Of a DNA stretch of 64,000 bases, positions 1 through 8,159 are shown one piece after another. The notes below the pieces were generated by a model. That model was not told where the DNA came from, did not search any database, and was given only the letters and a program-made list of their open reading frames with translations. A program made the position numbers and the translations under genes. Each line of letters opens with the position of its first letter. The stretch's first letter is position 1. This DNA is from Bradyrhizobium sp. CB1015. Its GTDB lineage: Bacteria > Pseudomonadota > Alphaproteobacteria > Rhizobiales > Xanthobacteraceae. Location of the stretch: contig NZ_CP104174.1 in the NCBI RefSeq assembly GCF_025200925.1, positions 744,001-808,000 on the forward strand, given 5' to 3'.

Positions 1-528
1 ATCGGCACCGAGGGCCTGACCCAGACCATGATGTTCGGCGACGGCTACGGCCTTAGCCGCGGCGATCTCTATTCGACCTCGCTGATGGATTTCCATCGCG
101 GCTGGCGCCGGCAGGCCGACTCACTGTCCGAGACCACGAAGCTGTTCATGATGCTCGGCACATACATCAACAACAATTTCGGCCCGCGCTTCTACGGCAA
201 AGCGCTCAACATCTCGCGCCGGCTGACCGCGGCCTACGACAAGGCCTTTGCGGATTACGATCTGCTCCTGCTGCCGACCACGCCGATGAAGGCGACCAAG
301 CTGCCGGAGCCCAATGCCAGCCGCGAGGACTACGTCGCCCGTGCGCTCGAGATGATCTCCAACACCGCGCCGTTCGACATCACACACCATCCCGCGATGT
401 CGCTGCCCTGCGGCATGGTCGACGGCCTGCCGGTCGGCCTGATGCTGGTCGGCCGCATGTTCGAGGAATCCACCATCTACCGCGCCGCGCACGCCTTCGA
501 GCAGATCGGCGACTGGAAGAAGATGTGA
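1..528 (+). CDS. Amidase signature family protein, C-terminal part (5' truncated by window)
   Basis: The frame is open from the first base and ends in TGA at 526-528, so only about the last 175 residues of the enzyme are present. The segment FDITHHPAMSLPCG followed by GLPVGLMLVG is the usual C-terminal signature of amidase-signature hydrolases, which cleave amides to acid plus ammonia. The catalytic Lys-Ser-Ser residues would lie upstream and cannot be checked. The gene ends 36 bases before a five-gene ABC importer of the urea/amide type on the same strand, so it probably supplies the hydrolase for an imported amide. The exact substrate cannot be read from this fragment. Confidence 0.85.
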   Translation: MGTEGLTQTMMFGDGYGLSRGDLYSTSLMDFHRGWRRQADSLSETTKLFMMLGTYINNNFGPRFYGKALNISRRLTAAYDKAFADYDLLLLPTTPMKATKLPEPNASREDYVARALEMISNTAPFDITHHPAMSLPCGMVDGLPVGLMLVGRMFEESTIYRAAHAFEQIGDWKKM

Positions 529-564
529 GAGAGGGACTAGTGCAGACGAACGGAACACCACCGC

Positions 565-1422
565 ATGGCTAACGCGTTCGTCGCGGCGTTCGAAATCCTG
601 AGCTTCGGCGCGATCATCGTCCTGATCGTGCTGGGGCTCGGGATCATCGCCAGCATGATGGGCATCTTCAACTTCGCGCAAGGCGAGTTCGTCCTGCTCG
701 GGGCCTACATCACCTATCTCGCTTATGCCAAGGGCCTGCCGATCTGGGCCGGCATGGTCGCGGCGCCTTTCGTGGTCGGCGCTCTCGGCTTCGTGCTGGA
801 GGCGCTGATCATCCGAAGATTCTACGCCGCGCCGATCGTTGCCATGCTCGGCACCTATGCCCTCGGCCTGATCATCCGCGAAGCCGTGCGCGGCCTGATC
901 GGCGGCTTCTATCTCACCGTGCCGGAGCCGATCGGCGGCTCGATCGACATCGGCGCCATGCATATCTCGGCCTGGCGCTTCACCATCATCATCATCACGC
1001 TGCTGGTGATGGGCCTCTGCTATCTGCTGCTGTCGCGCACCAGCTTCGGTCTGCGCGTGCGGGCGACGCTGGAGAATCCGTCGCTGGCGCGTGCGTCGGG
1101 CATTTCAACGCCACTGATCTACGGCGCGACCTTTGCCTTCGGTGCGGCGCTCGCCGGCCTTGCCGGTGCGCTGATCGTGCCGGTGTTCAGCCTGTTTGCC
1201 GATCTCGGCCTGCGCTTCCTGATCCAGGGCTTTGTCGCGGTCATGGTCGGCGGGGTCGGCTCCTTCATCGGCCCGGTCGCGGGCGCCGGTGTCATCGGCA
1301 CGCTGAGCGCGGCGCTGCCCTGGGTGATGGCACCTGTCGTCGCCGACGTCCTCGTCTTCGTGCTCGCCATTGTCTTCATCAAATTCCGCCCGCAGGGCCT
1401 CATCGCTGGAAAAGGGGTTTAG
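565..1422 (+). CDS. Branched-chain/urea-type ABC importer, permease subunit 1 (LivH/UrtB-like)
   Basis: This 285-residue, very hydrophobic protein has about eight membrane segments and the LivH-type core (IFNFAQGEF near residue 34, GGVGSFIGPVAGA near residue 230, C-terminal FRPQGL). It is an inner-membrane permease of the BPD_transp_2 family. It lies two bases upstream of the receptor gene and is followed by the second permease and both ATPases, giving a complete importer. The receptor and ATPase features resemble the urea/short-chain amide branch (UrtABCDE, FmdDEF) more than classical LIV systems, which fits the amidase immediately upstream. The substrate is inferred, not shown. Confidence 0.9.
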   Translation: MANAFVAAFEILSFGAIIVLIVLGLGIIASMMGIFNFAQGEFVLLGAYITYLAYAKGLPIWAGMVAAPFVVGALGFVLEALIIRRFYAAPIVAMLGTYALGLIIREAVRGLIGGFYLTVPEPIGGSIDIGAMHISAWRFTIIIITLLVMGLCYLLLSRTSFGLRVRATLENPSLARASGISTPLIYGATFAFGAALAGLAGALIVPVFSLFADLGLRFLIQGFVAVMVGGVGSFIGPVAGAGVIGTLSAALPWVMAPVVADVLVFVLAIVFIKFRPQGLIAGKGV

Positions 1423-1424
1423 TC

Positions 1425-2642
1425 ATGTTCGATCGCACTCAGCTTTCACGCCGCCGCTTCCTGTCCAATTTCGCTTTCGCCTCCGGCGCGGTCGCAGCCG
1501 GGGTCGGCAGCTGGGTGATCCCGGCGCCGTGGGCCAATGCGGCCGAGGCGCCGATCAAGGTCGGCATCGCCACCGACCTCACCGGCCCGATCGCCTATGC
1601 CGGCAATGCCGACGCCAACGTCGCGAAAATGGTGATCAAGGAGATCAATGCGGCCGGCGGCCTGCTCGGTCGTCCGCTCGAGCTCTACATCGAGGACACT
1701 GCGTCCAACGAATCCGTCGCCGTCGGCAACGTGCGCAAGCTGATCCAGCGCGACAAGGTCGACATGGTGCTCGGCGGCATCACCTCCTCGATGCGCAACG
1801 CGATCAAGGACCCGATCGTGGCGCGCGGCAAGACGCTCTACATCTATCCGCAGCTCTACGAAGGCAAGGAGTGCACGCCCTATCTGTTCTGCACCGGGCC
1901 GACGCCGGCGCAGCAATGCGACGAGTTCATCCCCTGGCTGATCAAGAACGGCGGCAAGAAGTTCGCGCTGCCCAGCGCCAATTATGTCTGGCCGCACACG
2001 CTCAACGTCTACGCCCGCAAGGTGATCGAATCCAACGGCGGCGAGGTCGTGTTCGAGGAATATTACCCGCTCGACCAGGTCGACTTCTCCGCGACCGTCA
2101 ACCGCATCATCTCCAACAAGGTCGACGTCGTTTTCAACACCGTCATCCCGCCGGGAGTCGGTCCGTTCTTCAAGCAGCTCTATGAAGCCGGCTTCCTGAA
2201 GAACGGCGGACGGCTCGCCTGCGTCTACTATGACGAGAACACGCTCAACATCAATCAGGCCGCCGAGATCGAGGGGCTTGCGAGCTGCCTCGACTATTTC
2301 AAGGTGCTGACCAAGGAGAACCCGTTCGACGCCAAGATCCAGGCGGCCTATGAGAAGGATTTCCCCGGCAACTTCCTGTTCGCCGCCGGCAGCGCCGCCA
2401 CCGGCACCTATCGCGGCCTCAAGCTGTGGGAAGCCGCAGTGAAGGAAGCCGGCAAGATCGACCGCGAGTCCGTTGCCGCCGCGCTCGATCATGCCAAGAT
2501 CGCCGAAGGCCCCGGCGGACCCGCCGAGATGGTGCCGGGCAAGCGGCACTGCAAGATGAAGATGTACACCGCGGTCGCCAAGAGCGGCAATTACGAGATC
2601 GTCGGGCGCAGCAACGGCCTCGTCGATCCCAAGGAATGCTAA
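1425..2642 (+). CDS. Tat-exported ABC substrate-binding protein, urea/amide receptor type
   Basis: The 405-residue protein starts with a twin-arginine signal (SRRRFL at residues 8-13, hydrophobic stretch, ANA-A site near 38-41) and continues as a Peripla_BP_5-type receptor (IKVGIATDLTGPIAYAG). The segment YPQLYEGKECTPYLFCTG, followed by PTPAQQ, parallels the YEG...TG..P.QQ stretch of UrtA/AmiC-type receptors and is not typical of LivJ. It presumably binds an amide or urea-like solute in the periplasm for the neighbouring permeases. Tat rather than Sec export is unusual for such receptors and may reflect folding before export. Ligand identity is inferred from the neighbouring amidase. Confidence 0.9.
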   Translation: MFDRTQLSRRRFLSNFAFASGAVAAGVGSWVIPAPWANAAEAPIKVGIATDLTGPIAYAGNADANVAKMVIKEINAAGGLLGRPLELYIEDTASNESVAVGNVRKLIQRDKVDMVLGGITSSMRNAIKDPIVARGKTLYIYPQLYEGKECTPYLFCTGPTPAQQCDEFIPWLIKNGGKKFALPSANYVWPHTLNVYARKVIESNGGEVVFEEYYPLDQVDFSATVNRIISNKVDVVFNTVIPPGVGPFFKQLYEAGFLKNGGRLACVYYDENTLNINQAAEIEGLASCLDYFKVLTKENPFDAKIQAAYEKDFPGNFLFAAGSAATGTYRGLKLWEAAVKEAGKIDRESVAAALDHAKIAEGPGGPAEMVPGKRHCKMKMYTAVAKSGNYEIVGRSNGLVDPKEC

Positions 2643-2661
2643 GGTGGAATGCTGAGGTGGA

Positions 2662-3765
2662 ATGCTGAAGCCGATGAGTATGGTAAGAGAGGCCATCGTC
2701 GCCGACGCGGACGACGAAGCGGGCGGTGCGATGGCCGAGGGCACAGCGGCGGAACGGGCCAATGACCGCGTCAAGGCAGGACGAAAAATCCTGCCCATTG
2801 TCGAGGGCATTGTGCTCCTCGCGGCGCTGCTCGCGCCGCTGGTGCTGCAGGACTATCTCACGGTGTTCGCGACGCGCGTGGTCATTCTCGCGCTGTTCGC
2901 GCTGTCGTTCGACCTGGTCTGGGGCTATGCCGGCATCATGAGCTTCGGCCAGGCCCTGTTCTTCGGCTCGGCCGGCTACGGCGTCGCCCTGCTCGCGCGC
3001 GACCTCGACATCACCAACATCTTCCTGGTGCTGCCCGCGGGAACGCTGATCGGCCTCACCTTCGCGCTGCTGCTCGGCGGCTTCCTGCTGCTGGGACGGC
3101 ATCCCTCCAGCGTGATCTTCGTCTCGCTCGGCACGCTGACCGGCTCCTACGCCGCCGATCGCCTCGCGCGCGGCTGGTATTATCTCGGCGGCCAGAACGG
3201 CATCCCCTCGATCGCGCCGATGTCGCTCGGGTCATACGACTTCACGGAGGGACCGGCCTTCTACTATCTCGTGCTCGGCATCCTCGTCGTGGTCTATCTG
3301 CTCTGCCGCTTCCTGGTGCGCTCGCAATTTGGCCTCGCGCTCGCAGGCCTCCGCGAGAACGAGCAGCGCATCGCCTTCTTCGGCTACAAGGCGCAACATC
3401 TCAAAGCCATCATCTTCACCATCGGCGGCGCCGTCGCAGGGCTCGCCGGCAGCCTCTATGCCTTCCACGAAGGTTTCGTCTGGCCCAACATGGTCGGGGT
3501 CGTGGTCTCGACGCAGGTCGTGCTCTACGTCCTGTTCGGCGGCTCCGGCACGCTGATCGGCGCCGTCATCGGCGCTGTGATCGTCGAGGGCGTCAGCTTC
3601 TGGCTCTCGGACAATTACCGCGACATCTGGCCGATCATCCTCGGCTTGCTGCTCCTGCTCGTGATCCTGTTCCGGCCGCTCGGCCTGATCAGCTTCGTGC
3701 TCGGCGAACGCGAGCGGGTCGGCAGTTTCGGCGCCAGGCAAAAGGAGCCGCGCAATGCTCCTTGA
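2662..3765 (+). CDS. Branched-chain/urea-type ABC importer, permease subunit 2 (LivM/UrtC-like)
   Basis: The 367-residue protein has a charged N-terminal extension of about 40 residues, then roughly ten membrane segments. Family features are GYAGIMSFGQALFFGSAGYG near residue 90 and LFRPLGLISFVLGERE at the C-terminus. It is the second BPD_transp_2 permease and would pair with the permease at 565-1422. The start is uncertain because in-frame ATGs occur at 2662, 2674 and 2680; the first is used here. The 3' end overlaps the next ATPase gene by 11 bases, which suggests translational coupling. Confidence 0.88.
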   Translation: MLKPMSMVREAIVADADDEAGGAMAEGTAAERANDRVKAGRKILPIVEGIVLLAALLAPLVLQDYLTVFATRVVILALFALSFDLVWGYAGIMSFGQALFFGSAGYGVALLARDLDITNIFLVLPAGTLIGLTFALLLGGFLLLGRHPSSVIFVSLGTLTGSYAADRLARGWYYLGGQNGIPSIAPMSLGSYDFTEGPAFYYLVLGILVVVYLLCRFLVRSQFGLALAGLRENEQRIAFFGYKAQHLKAIIFTIGGAVAGLAGSLYAFHEGFVWPNMVGVVVSTQVVLYVLFGGSGTLIGAVIGAVIVEGVSFWLSDNYRDIWPIILGLLLLLVILFRPLGLISFVLGERERVGSFGARQKEPRNAP

Positions 3766-4486
3766 GGCCGCCGGCATCAAGAAGGTCTTCGGCAAGCTCA
3801 CCGCGCTCGACGGCGCAGCCCTCAGCGTCGGCGAGAACGAGTTTCACGGCCTGATCGGCCCGAACGGCTCCGGCAAGAGCACGCTGATGAAGTGCATCGC
3901 CGGCGCCGAGGTGCCGACCCAAGGCAAGGTGAGCTTCGCCAACACCGACATCACCGCGTTCACGCCGACCGAGCGGGCGCGTGCCGGCATGAGCCTGAAA
4001 TTCCAGATCACATCGGTGCTGCCGTCGCTGACGCTCTACGACAACGTCCTGCTCGCGCTGCAGGCGCAGTCCTCGCTGTTCGACCTCGTGTTCTCGCGTA
4101 CGCGCGGGGTCCTGCACGATCAGGTCATGACCATGCTCCGGCAGTTCCGCCTCGCCGACCGTGCCTTCGATGCGGCGGCCGCGCTGTCGCACGGTCAGCA
4201 GCAATGGCTGGAGATCGCGATGGCGCTCGCCGGCAAGCCGAAGCTGCTGCTGCTCGACGAGCCCACCGGCGGCATGAGTCTGGAGGAACGCCGCGTCACC
4301 GGCGAGCTGCTGCAGCCGATCAAGCAGCATTGCTCGCTCGTCATCGTCGAGCACGATCTCGATTTCATCCGCGACATTTGTGATCGGTTGACCGTGCTCG
4401 ACCAGGGCAAAGTGCTGGCGTCGGGCACGGTGTCCGAGATCCAGGCCAACACATCCGTCCAGGAGATCTATCTGCGCCGTGCCTGA
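3755..4486 (+). CDS. ABC importer ATPase subunit 1 (LivG/UrtD-like)
   Basis: The 243-residue ATPase has Walker A GPNGSGKST at 35-43, Q-loop Gln84, ABC signature LSHGQ at 144-148, Walker B LLLLDEP at 164-170 and the switch His in IVEHD. The signature LSHGQQQWLEIAM matches the LSHG-type signature typical of UrtD rather than the LSGGQ of most transporters. It energises import of the solute bound by the Tat receptor upstream. The start overlaps the permease by 11 bases, and the stop overlaps the GTG of the next ATPase by 8 bases, so the five genes look like one translational unit. Confidence 0.92.
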   Translation: MLLEAAGIKKVFGKLTALDGAALSVGENEFHGLIGPNGSGKSTLMKCIAGAEVPTQGKVSFANTDITAFTPTERARAGMSLKFQITSVLPSLTLYDNVLLALQAQSSLFDLVFSRTRGVLHDQVMTMLRQFRLADRAFDAAAALSHGQQQWLEIAMALAGKPKLLLLDEPTGGMSLEERRVTGELLQPIKQHCSLVIVEHDLDFIRDICDRLTVLDQGKVLASGTVSEIQANTSVQEIYLRRA

Positions 4487-5174
4487 ATTTTTGGACATCA
4501 AGCATCTCGACGCCGGCTACGGCCGCAGCCAGGTCCTGTTCGACGTCAGCCTCGGCATTCCCTGGCGCGGCGGTGTCGCCGTGCTCGGCCGCAACGGCGC
4601 CGGCAAGACCACGCTGATGAAGACCATCGTCGGCGAGCTGCCGGCTTGGAAGGGCGAAGTCGCCTTCGACGGCCGCGACATCAGCCGCCGCGCCACCCAG
4701 GAGCGCGTCCGCGCCGGCATCGGCTATGTGCCGCAGGAGCATTCGGTGTTCGCGCGCCTGTCGGTGCGCGACAATCTCGCGGTCGGCTCGCTCGCGAGCA
4801 GGGACGCATCCGCAATCGACCGCGTGCTGGCCATCTTCCCAAAGCTCGGCCAGCGCCTCGACCAGCCCGCCGGCACGCTCTCCGGCGGCGAGCGCAAGAT
4901 GCTCGCGATCGGCCGCGCCATGCTGGGCGATCCTAAGTTGCTGCTGCTGGACGAGCCGACCGAAGGCGTCTGGATCGGCGTCATCGAGGAGATCACCGAG
5001 CGCCTGATCGAGCTCGCCAAGACCATCGCCGTCATCATCGTCGAGCAGCACCTCGACCTCGCGCTCCGCGTCGCCGACTACGCCTATGTGCTCGACCGCG
5101 GCCGCGTCGCGCTGCAGGGCGAGGCGGGCGAGGTGAGGGGCAATCCGGAGCTGATGCGCTATCTGGCGCCGTAG
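4479..5174 (+). CDS. ABC importer ATPase subunit 2 (LivF/UrtE-like), GTG start
   Basis: The 231-residue ATPase has Walker A GRNGAGKTT at 37-45, signature LSGGE at 134-138, Walker B LLLLDEP at 154-160 and switch His in IVEQHLD. It forms the second nucleotide-binding subunit of the importer. Translation appears to start at a GTG inside the preceding gene, since no in-frame ATG gives the conserved N-terminus EFLDIKHLDAGYG. An oddity is the segment after Walker B: TEGVWIGVIEEI replaces the usual TEGLAP.I or TEGIQPSI in the D-loop region, although all catalytic motifs are intact. Confidence 0.92.
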   Translation: MPEFLDIKHLDAGYGRSQVLFDVSLGIPWRGGVAVLGRNGAGKTTLMKTIVGELPAWKGEVAFDGRDISRRATQERVRAGIGYVPQEHSVFARLSVRDNLAVGSLASRDASAIDRVLAIFPKLGQRLDQPAGTLSGGERKMLAIGRAMLGDPKLLLLDEPTEGVWIGVIEEITERLIELAKTIAVIIVEQHLDLALRVADYAYVLDRGRVALQGEAGEVRGNPELMRYLAP

Positions 5175-5230
5175 GCATGCGGCCGCGCCGCCGCCTTCAA
5201 GTCTGTTGCAGCGCGTATCCTACCCGAACC

Positions 5231-5377
5231 GTCATCCTGAGGCGCGAGCGGCGCGATGCGCAGCATCGTGCCGCGAGCCTCGAAGGATGCACGGCCGAGC
5301 TGGCAGCCGGGCCGTCGCCCTTCGAGGCTTGCTCTGCGTCGCTATCGCGCCGCGTCGCGCGCACTTCAGGGTGACGG
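5231..5377 (+). repeat. Intergenic palindromic repeat, family L copy 1
   Basis: This long imperfect palindrome begins GTCATCCTGAGGCGCGAGC and ends CTTCAGGGTGACGG, with internal CCTCGAAGGATG arms. A second copy with the same arms lies at 55981-56104. It is non-coding and lies just downstream of the ABC operon, where it could act as a terminator or mRNA-stabilising hairpin. The strand is nominal. Confidence 0.75.
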
Positions 5378-5539
5378 CTAAACATGGTTGTGCGTGCGCG
5401 ATCGGCCCTCGACACTTTCGATCAGCGAGTCGTGACCGAGCTGGTGTAGGAACGCAGTCTGCGTGCGTTACGATCTTCAATTGTCAAACAGCCGAACGTG
5501 ACATCGCGATCCCGCAGCGCTCCAGCGCCCGGGTTTTGC

Positions 5540-6030
5540 TTCGGCATCTCACGCTCTTCGAATCGGAAGGGCGCAGGGAAGGCCGGGTACCGGCTGGCAC
5601 CCACGAGCCCCTGTGCATGATGCGTAGTGTAGACGCTCACAGGGGGGACACAGGTGCAGCCCGATAACCGGCCTTCCCTGCGCAGTGGTTTGACGGCTTA
5701 TGTCGCGCTCTCCTCGGGGAGCGTTGCACTTTTGCCCCCGTCGCCTCGCCAGATCGCTGATGTGCGCCACCCGGTCGGGCACCCACACCACCGCGAAAGA
5801 CTTGACGCCAGCCTGCGGGCGCCAGGACCACACGATTTTGCCGTACGCTGGCCCTGCTTCGCCTTTCGGCTTCGCAAGGGCACGGCAGCGCCGTCGTACC
5901 ACGCCCGCTGATCGCTCACGGGGACTACCCGCCCTGCGACCGCACCTGGCGCCAACGCCGCCCGCGTCCACCGCAACCCACCCCACGAACCGTGACGATC
6001 GCGACCCGCCCCTTCCGGAGGGATGAGATG
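5540..6030. repeat. Probable degenerate dispersed repeat unit, non-coding
   Basis: The 920-base gap between the ABC operon and the L,D-transpeptidase holds no convincing gene apart from short overlapping frames on both strands. On the minus strand, fragments such as GKIVWSW and PAFPAPF match, from memory, arginine-rich 'hypothetical proteins' annotated many times over in Bradyrhizobium genomes. That pattern suggests a dispersed repeat rather than a protein. The boundaries are approximate. The stretches 5378-5539 and 6031-6095 show nothing recognisable. Confidence 0.45.
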
Positions 6031-6095
6031 GCGGGGAGGATAGGGTGTTTCGGGTGTTCGGGTAAAGAGAAATTACCTTTATCCGAAGGAGCCCC

Positions 6096-7736
6096 TTACT
6101 TCACCGCCGAGAACCGGCTGTCGAACGAGTTCGACTGCACCACCGGCGCGGCGCCGGCCATCATCGGGGCATTGTCACCCGCGCCGTCCGAGACCGACGG
6201 CTTCAGCGCCGGACGCGTCGCGGCGAGGCGGGTGTCTGGCTTCGGCGGCTCGGCAGGCTTGGCGGCCGCAACGGCCGGCTTCGGCGTATCCTTCGCCGCA
6301 TCCTTTACTGAATCCTTGGACTTGTCTTGTCCCGGCACGAAGCGGGTCACGGCGGCCTTGAGTCTCGACGCGGCCGTGGCCGGCGTCGTGGACGTCTGGG
6401 CGGCCGGGGCCACGGAGGCGGTGGCCTGCGGCGCCGGCGTGGTGGTCGCCGTGGTATCGGCGGTGCCGAACCCCATCTTGCGGCCGAAATTGGAGAAGAA
6501 GCCGCTGCCTTCGGACTTCTCGGCGGGCGCAGCCGCGGCGACGCGGGTGCTCGCGGCAGGCGCGCTGACGGCCGCCACCGGCTCTTCGCGCGGCGCCGGC
6601 GCGCTTGCCACCGCATCCAAGTTCGGCTTCGGCGGGTTGACGTGGCCGGGGATCGTGCCGGGCGCCTTCGCCATGGCCAGCATCTGCAGCGTGGTGCCTT
6701 CGGCGCTCTCGGATAGTCCCGTGGAGCCTTCCGGAATCTTGGCGGCGAAGATCTTGTTCATGCCGCCGTCGATGCCGGTGTTCATCCGCGCCACCGGCGT
6801 GCCCCTGGCGACCAGCCTTGCGTATTCGGTTTCGTCCTTGGCCTGCTTCTCGCGCACGGCGCTGGCGATCTCCTCGGGGATCACATAGGCCGGGCACTTG
6901 GCCGAGGCGTCGAACACCGGATCGCGCTTGGCGTCGGCCGGCTTGGCCGCATCGAAGACGTACTTCTTCTCGCAGAAATCGACCTTCGGCTCGTGTCGCG
7001 TCACCTCGAAATGATCATAGCCTTGCTTGATCATCTTCCAGAACGCCATGTTCGGATTGTTCCGGTGCTTGGCCATGTTCACCGGCGTCATCTTGAACGG
7101 ATAGGCCTGCAGCTGGAACGCCTTCTGGCCGCCGAAGAAGGATTCCCGCCCGAGCGAATAGATCTCCGCGATCTGCTCGTCCGTCATCGCGTAGCAGCCG
7201 CGCGACGAACAATCGCCGTGCACCATCAGCTGCGAGCCGGTGCGGCCCAGCGCCTTGTCGAACGCGTTCGGATAGCCGGTGTTGAACGAGAGGTAATAGG
7301 CCGATTGCGGATTCATCTGGCTCGGATTGATCGAGTAGAATCCTTCCGGCGCCTGGCGGTCGCCTTCGCGCACCTTGGGGCCGAGATCGCCCGACCAGCG
7401 GCAGATCGGATAGGTCTTGAGCAGCGCGAACTGGCCTGAGCGGGTCTGCTTCCAGACCTCGAGCTCGGCCTCCTGCTTGAACAGGCGGACCAGGATCGGC
7501 GATTGCAGGTCCATGTCCTTCTCGGCCATCGCGGCGATCAGCTTCGGCGGCACCGGCTGATTGGCCTTGGCATTGGTTGCGAGCGAGACCTGATCGGTGT
7601 CGCAGCCGGACAGCAGAACGCCGGCCGTCATCAGCGCAACCGAAGCCAAGAGCGCGCGAGCAAGCGAACGAGAAATCAAGATGGACCCCACACCGTGCCG
7701 GACATTGAAGCGCGAACCCCAATTCTTTTGGCGCAT
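6096..7736 (-). CDS. L,D-transpeptidase (YkuD domain) lipoprotein with long C-terminal tail
   Basis: The 546-residue protein has a signal ending in the lipobox LLSGC (Cys45), so it is probably lipid-anchored in the envelope. The YkuD domain covers roughly residues 65-270, with the catalytic pattern HGDCSSRGC (His173, Cys181) in the YafK-like subgroup. Such enzymes form or cut 3-3 cross-links or attach or release lipoproteins on peptidoglycan. From about residue 370 the protein is rich in Ala, Pro and Thr with no recognisable domain and is probably disordered. The long N-terminal leader before the hydrophobic segment suggests a later start is possible. It is monocistronic here. Confidence 0.88.
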   Translation of the reverse strand: MRQKNWGSRFNVRHGVGSILISRSLARALLASVALMTAGVLLSGCDTDQVSLATNAKANQPVPPKLIAAMAEKDMDLQSPILVRLFKQEAELEVWKQTRSGQFALLKTYPICRWSGDLGPKVREGDRQAPEGFYSINPSQMNPQSAYYLSFNTGYPNAFDKALGRTGSQLMVHGDCSSRGCYAMTDEQIAEIYSLGRESFFGGQKAFQLQAYPFKMTPVNMAKHRNNPNMAFWKMIKQGYDHFEVTRHEPKVDFCEKKYVFDAAKPADAKRDPVFDASAKCPAYVIPEEIASAVREKQAKDETEYARLVARGTPVARMNTGIDGGMNKIFAAKIPEGSTGLSESAEGTTLQMLAMAKAPGTIPGHVNPPKPNLDAVASAPAPREEPVAAVSAPAASTRVAAAAPAEKSEGSGFFSNFGRKMGFGTADTTATTTPAPQATASVAPAAQTSTTPATAASRLKAAVTRFVPGQDKSKDSVKDAAKDTPKPAVAAAKPAEPPKPDTRLAATRPALKPSVSDGAGDNAPMMAGAAPVVQSNSFDSRFSAVK

Positions 7737-8008
7737 GATCCGACCGGAAAACCACCCCGCCGTGACGGGCTCGTTCAGACCACGCTCCAGCGCTTATGCC
7801 CTGAAGCCATTGATTAAAATTCTAACCTCTGGGTCATGTGGTCGCAACCCGAGCGCGGATCACGAGGGCGTTGGCCCAGTGGCATGGTCAACGAAGACTA
7901 AATGGACGCGACTTGGGACGGAACTTGGGCTTCCGGGCGATCCGGACTCAGATCGGCGATTTGGGCAAAAAAAGGGTTAATGCGGGGTTACCGGGGGCCG
8001 CGGCGGTT
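7737..8008. other. Intergenic region upstream of the L,D-transpeptidase gene
   Basis: This stretch, with the repeat that follows it, separates the minus-strand L,D-transpeptidase start from the accA stop. It should hold the promoter of the L,D-transpeptidase gene, but no convincing -35/-10 pair could be picked. An A-rich tract near 7967-7976 is the only visible feature. Confidence 0.4.
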
Positions 8009-8150
8009 GTCGTGCCCCGGACGCAGCGCAGCGCCCCTTGGCGGTGCGCTGCTGAGCCGGGGCCCATGCTGACGGCGAACTGTGAAGCTCTCTGGGTTCC
8101 GGCTCTGCGCAGCAGCGCAAGGGCGCTGCAGCGCGTCCGGGACACGAAAC
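8009..8150 (-). repeat. Intergenic palindromic repeat, family A copy 1
   Basis: This two-armed imperfect palindrome has left arm GTCGTGCCCCGGACGCAGCG and right arm GCGCGTCCGGGACACGA, with internal GCTGAGCCGGGGCCCA and GGTTCCGGCTCTGCGCAGCA segments. Copies at 9310-9435 and 30861-30996 have the same modules in the opposite orientation. It lies just downstream of accA. Confidence 0.75.
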
Positions 8151-8159
8151 CCGCCCGAA

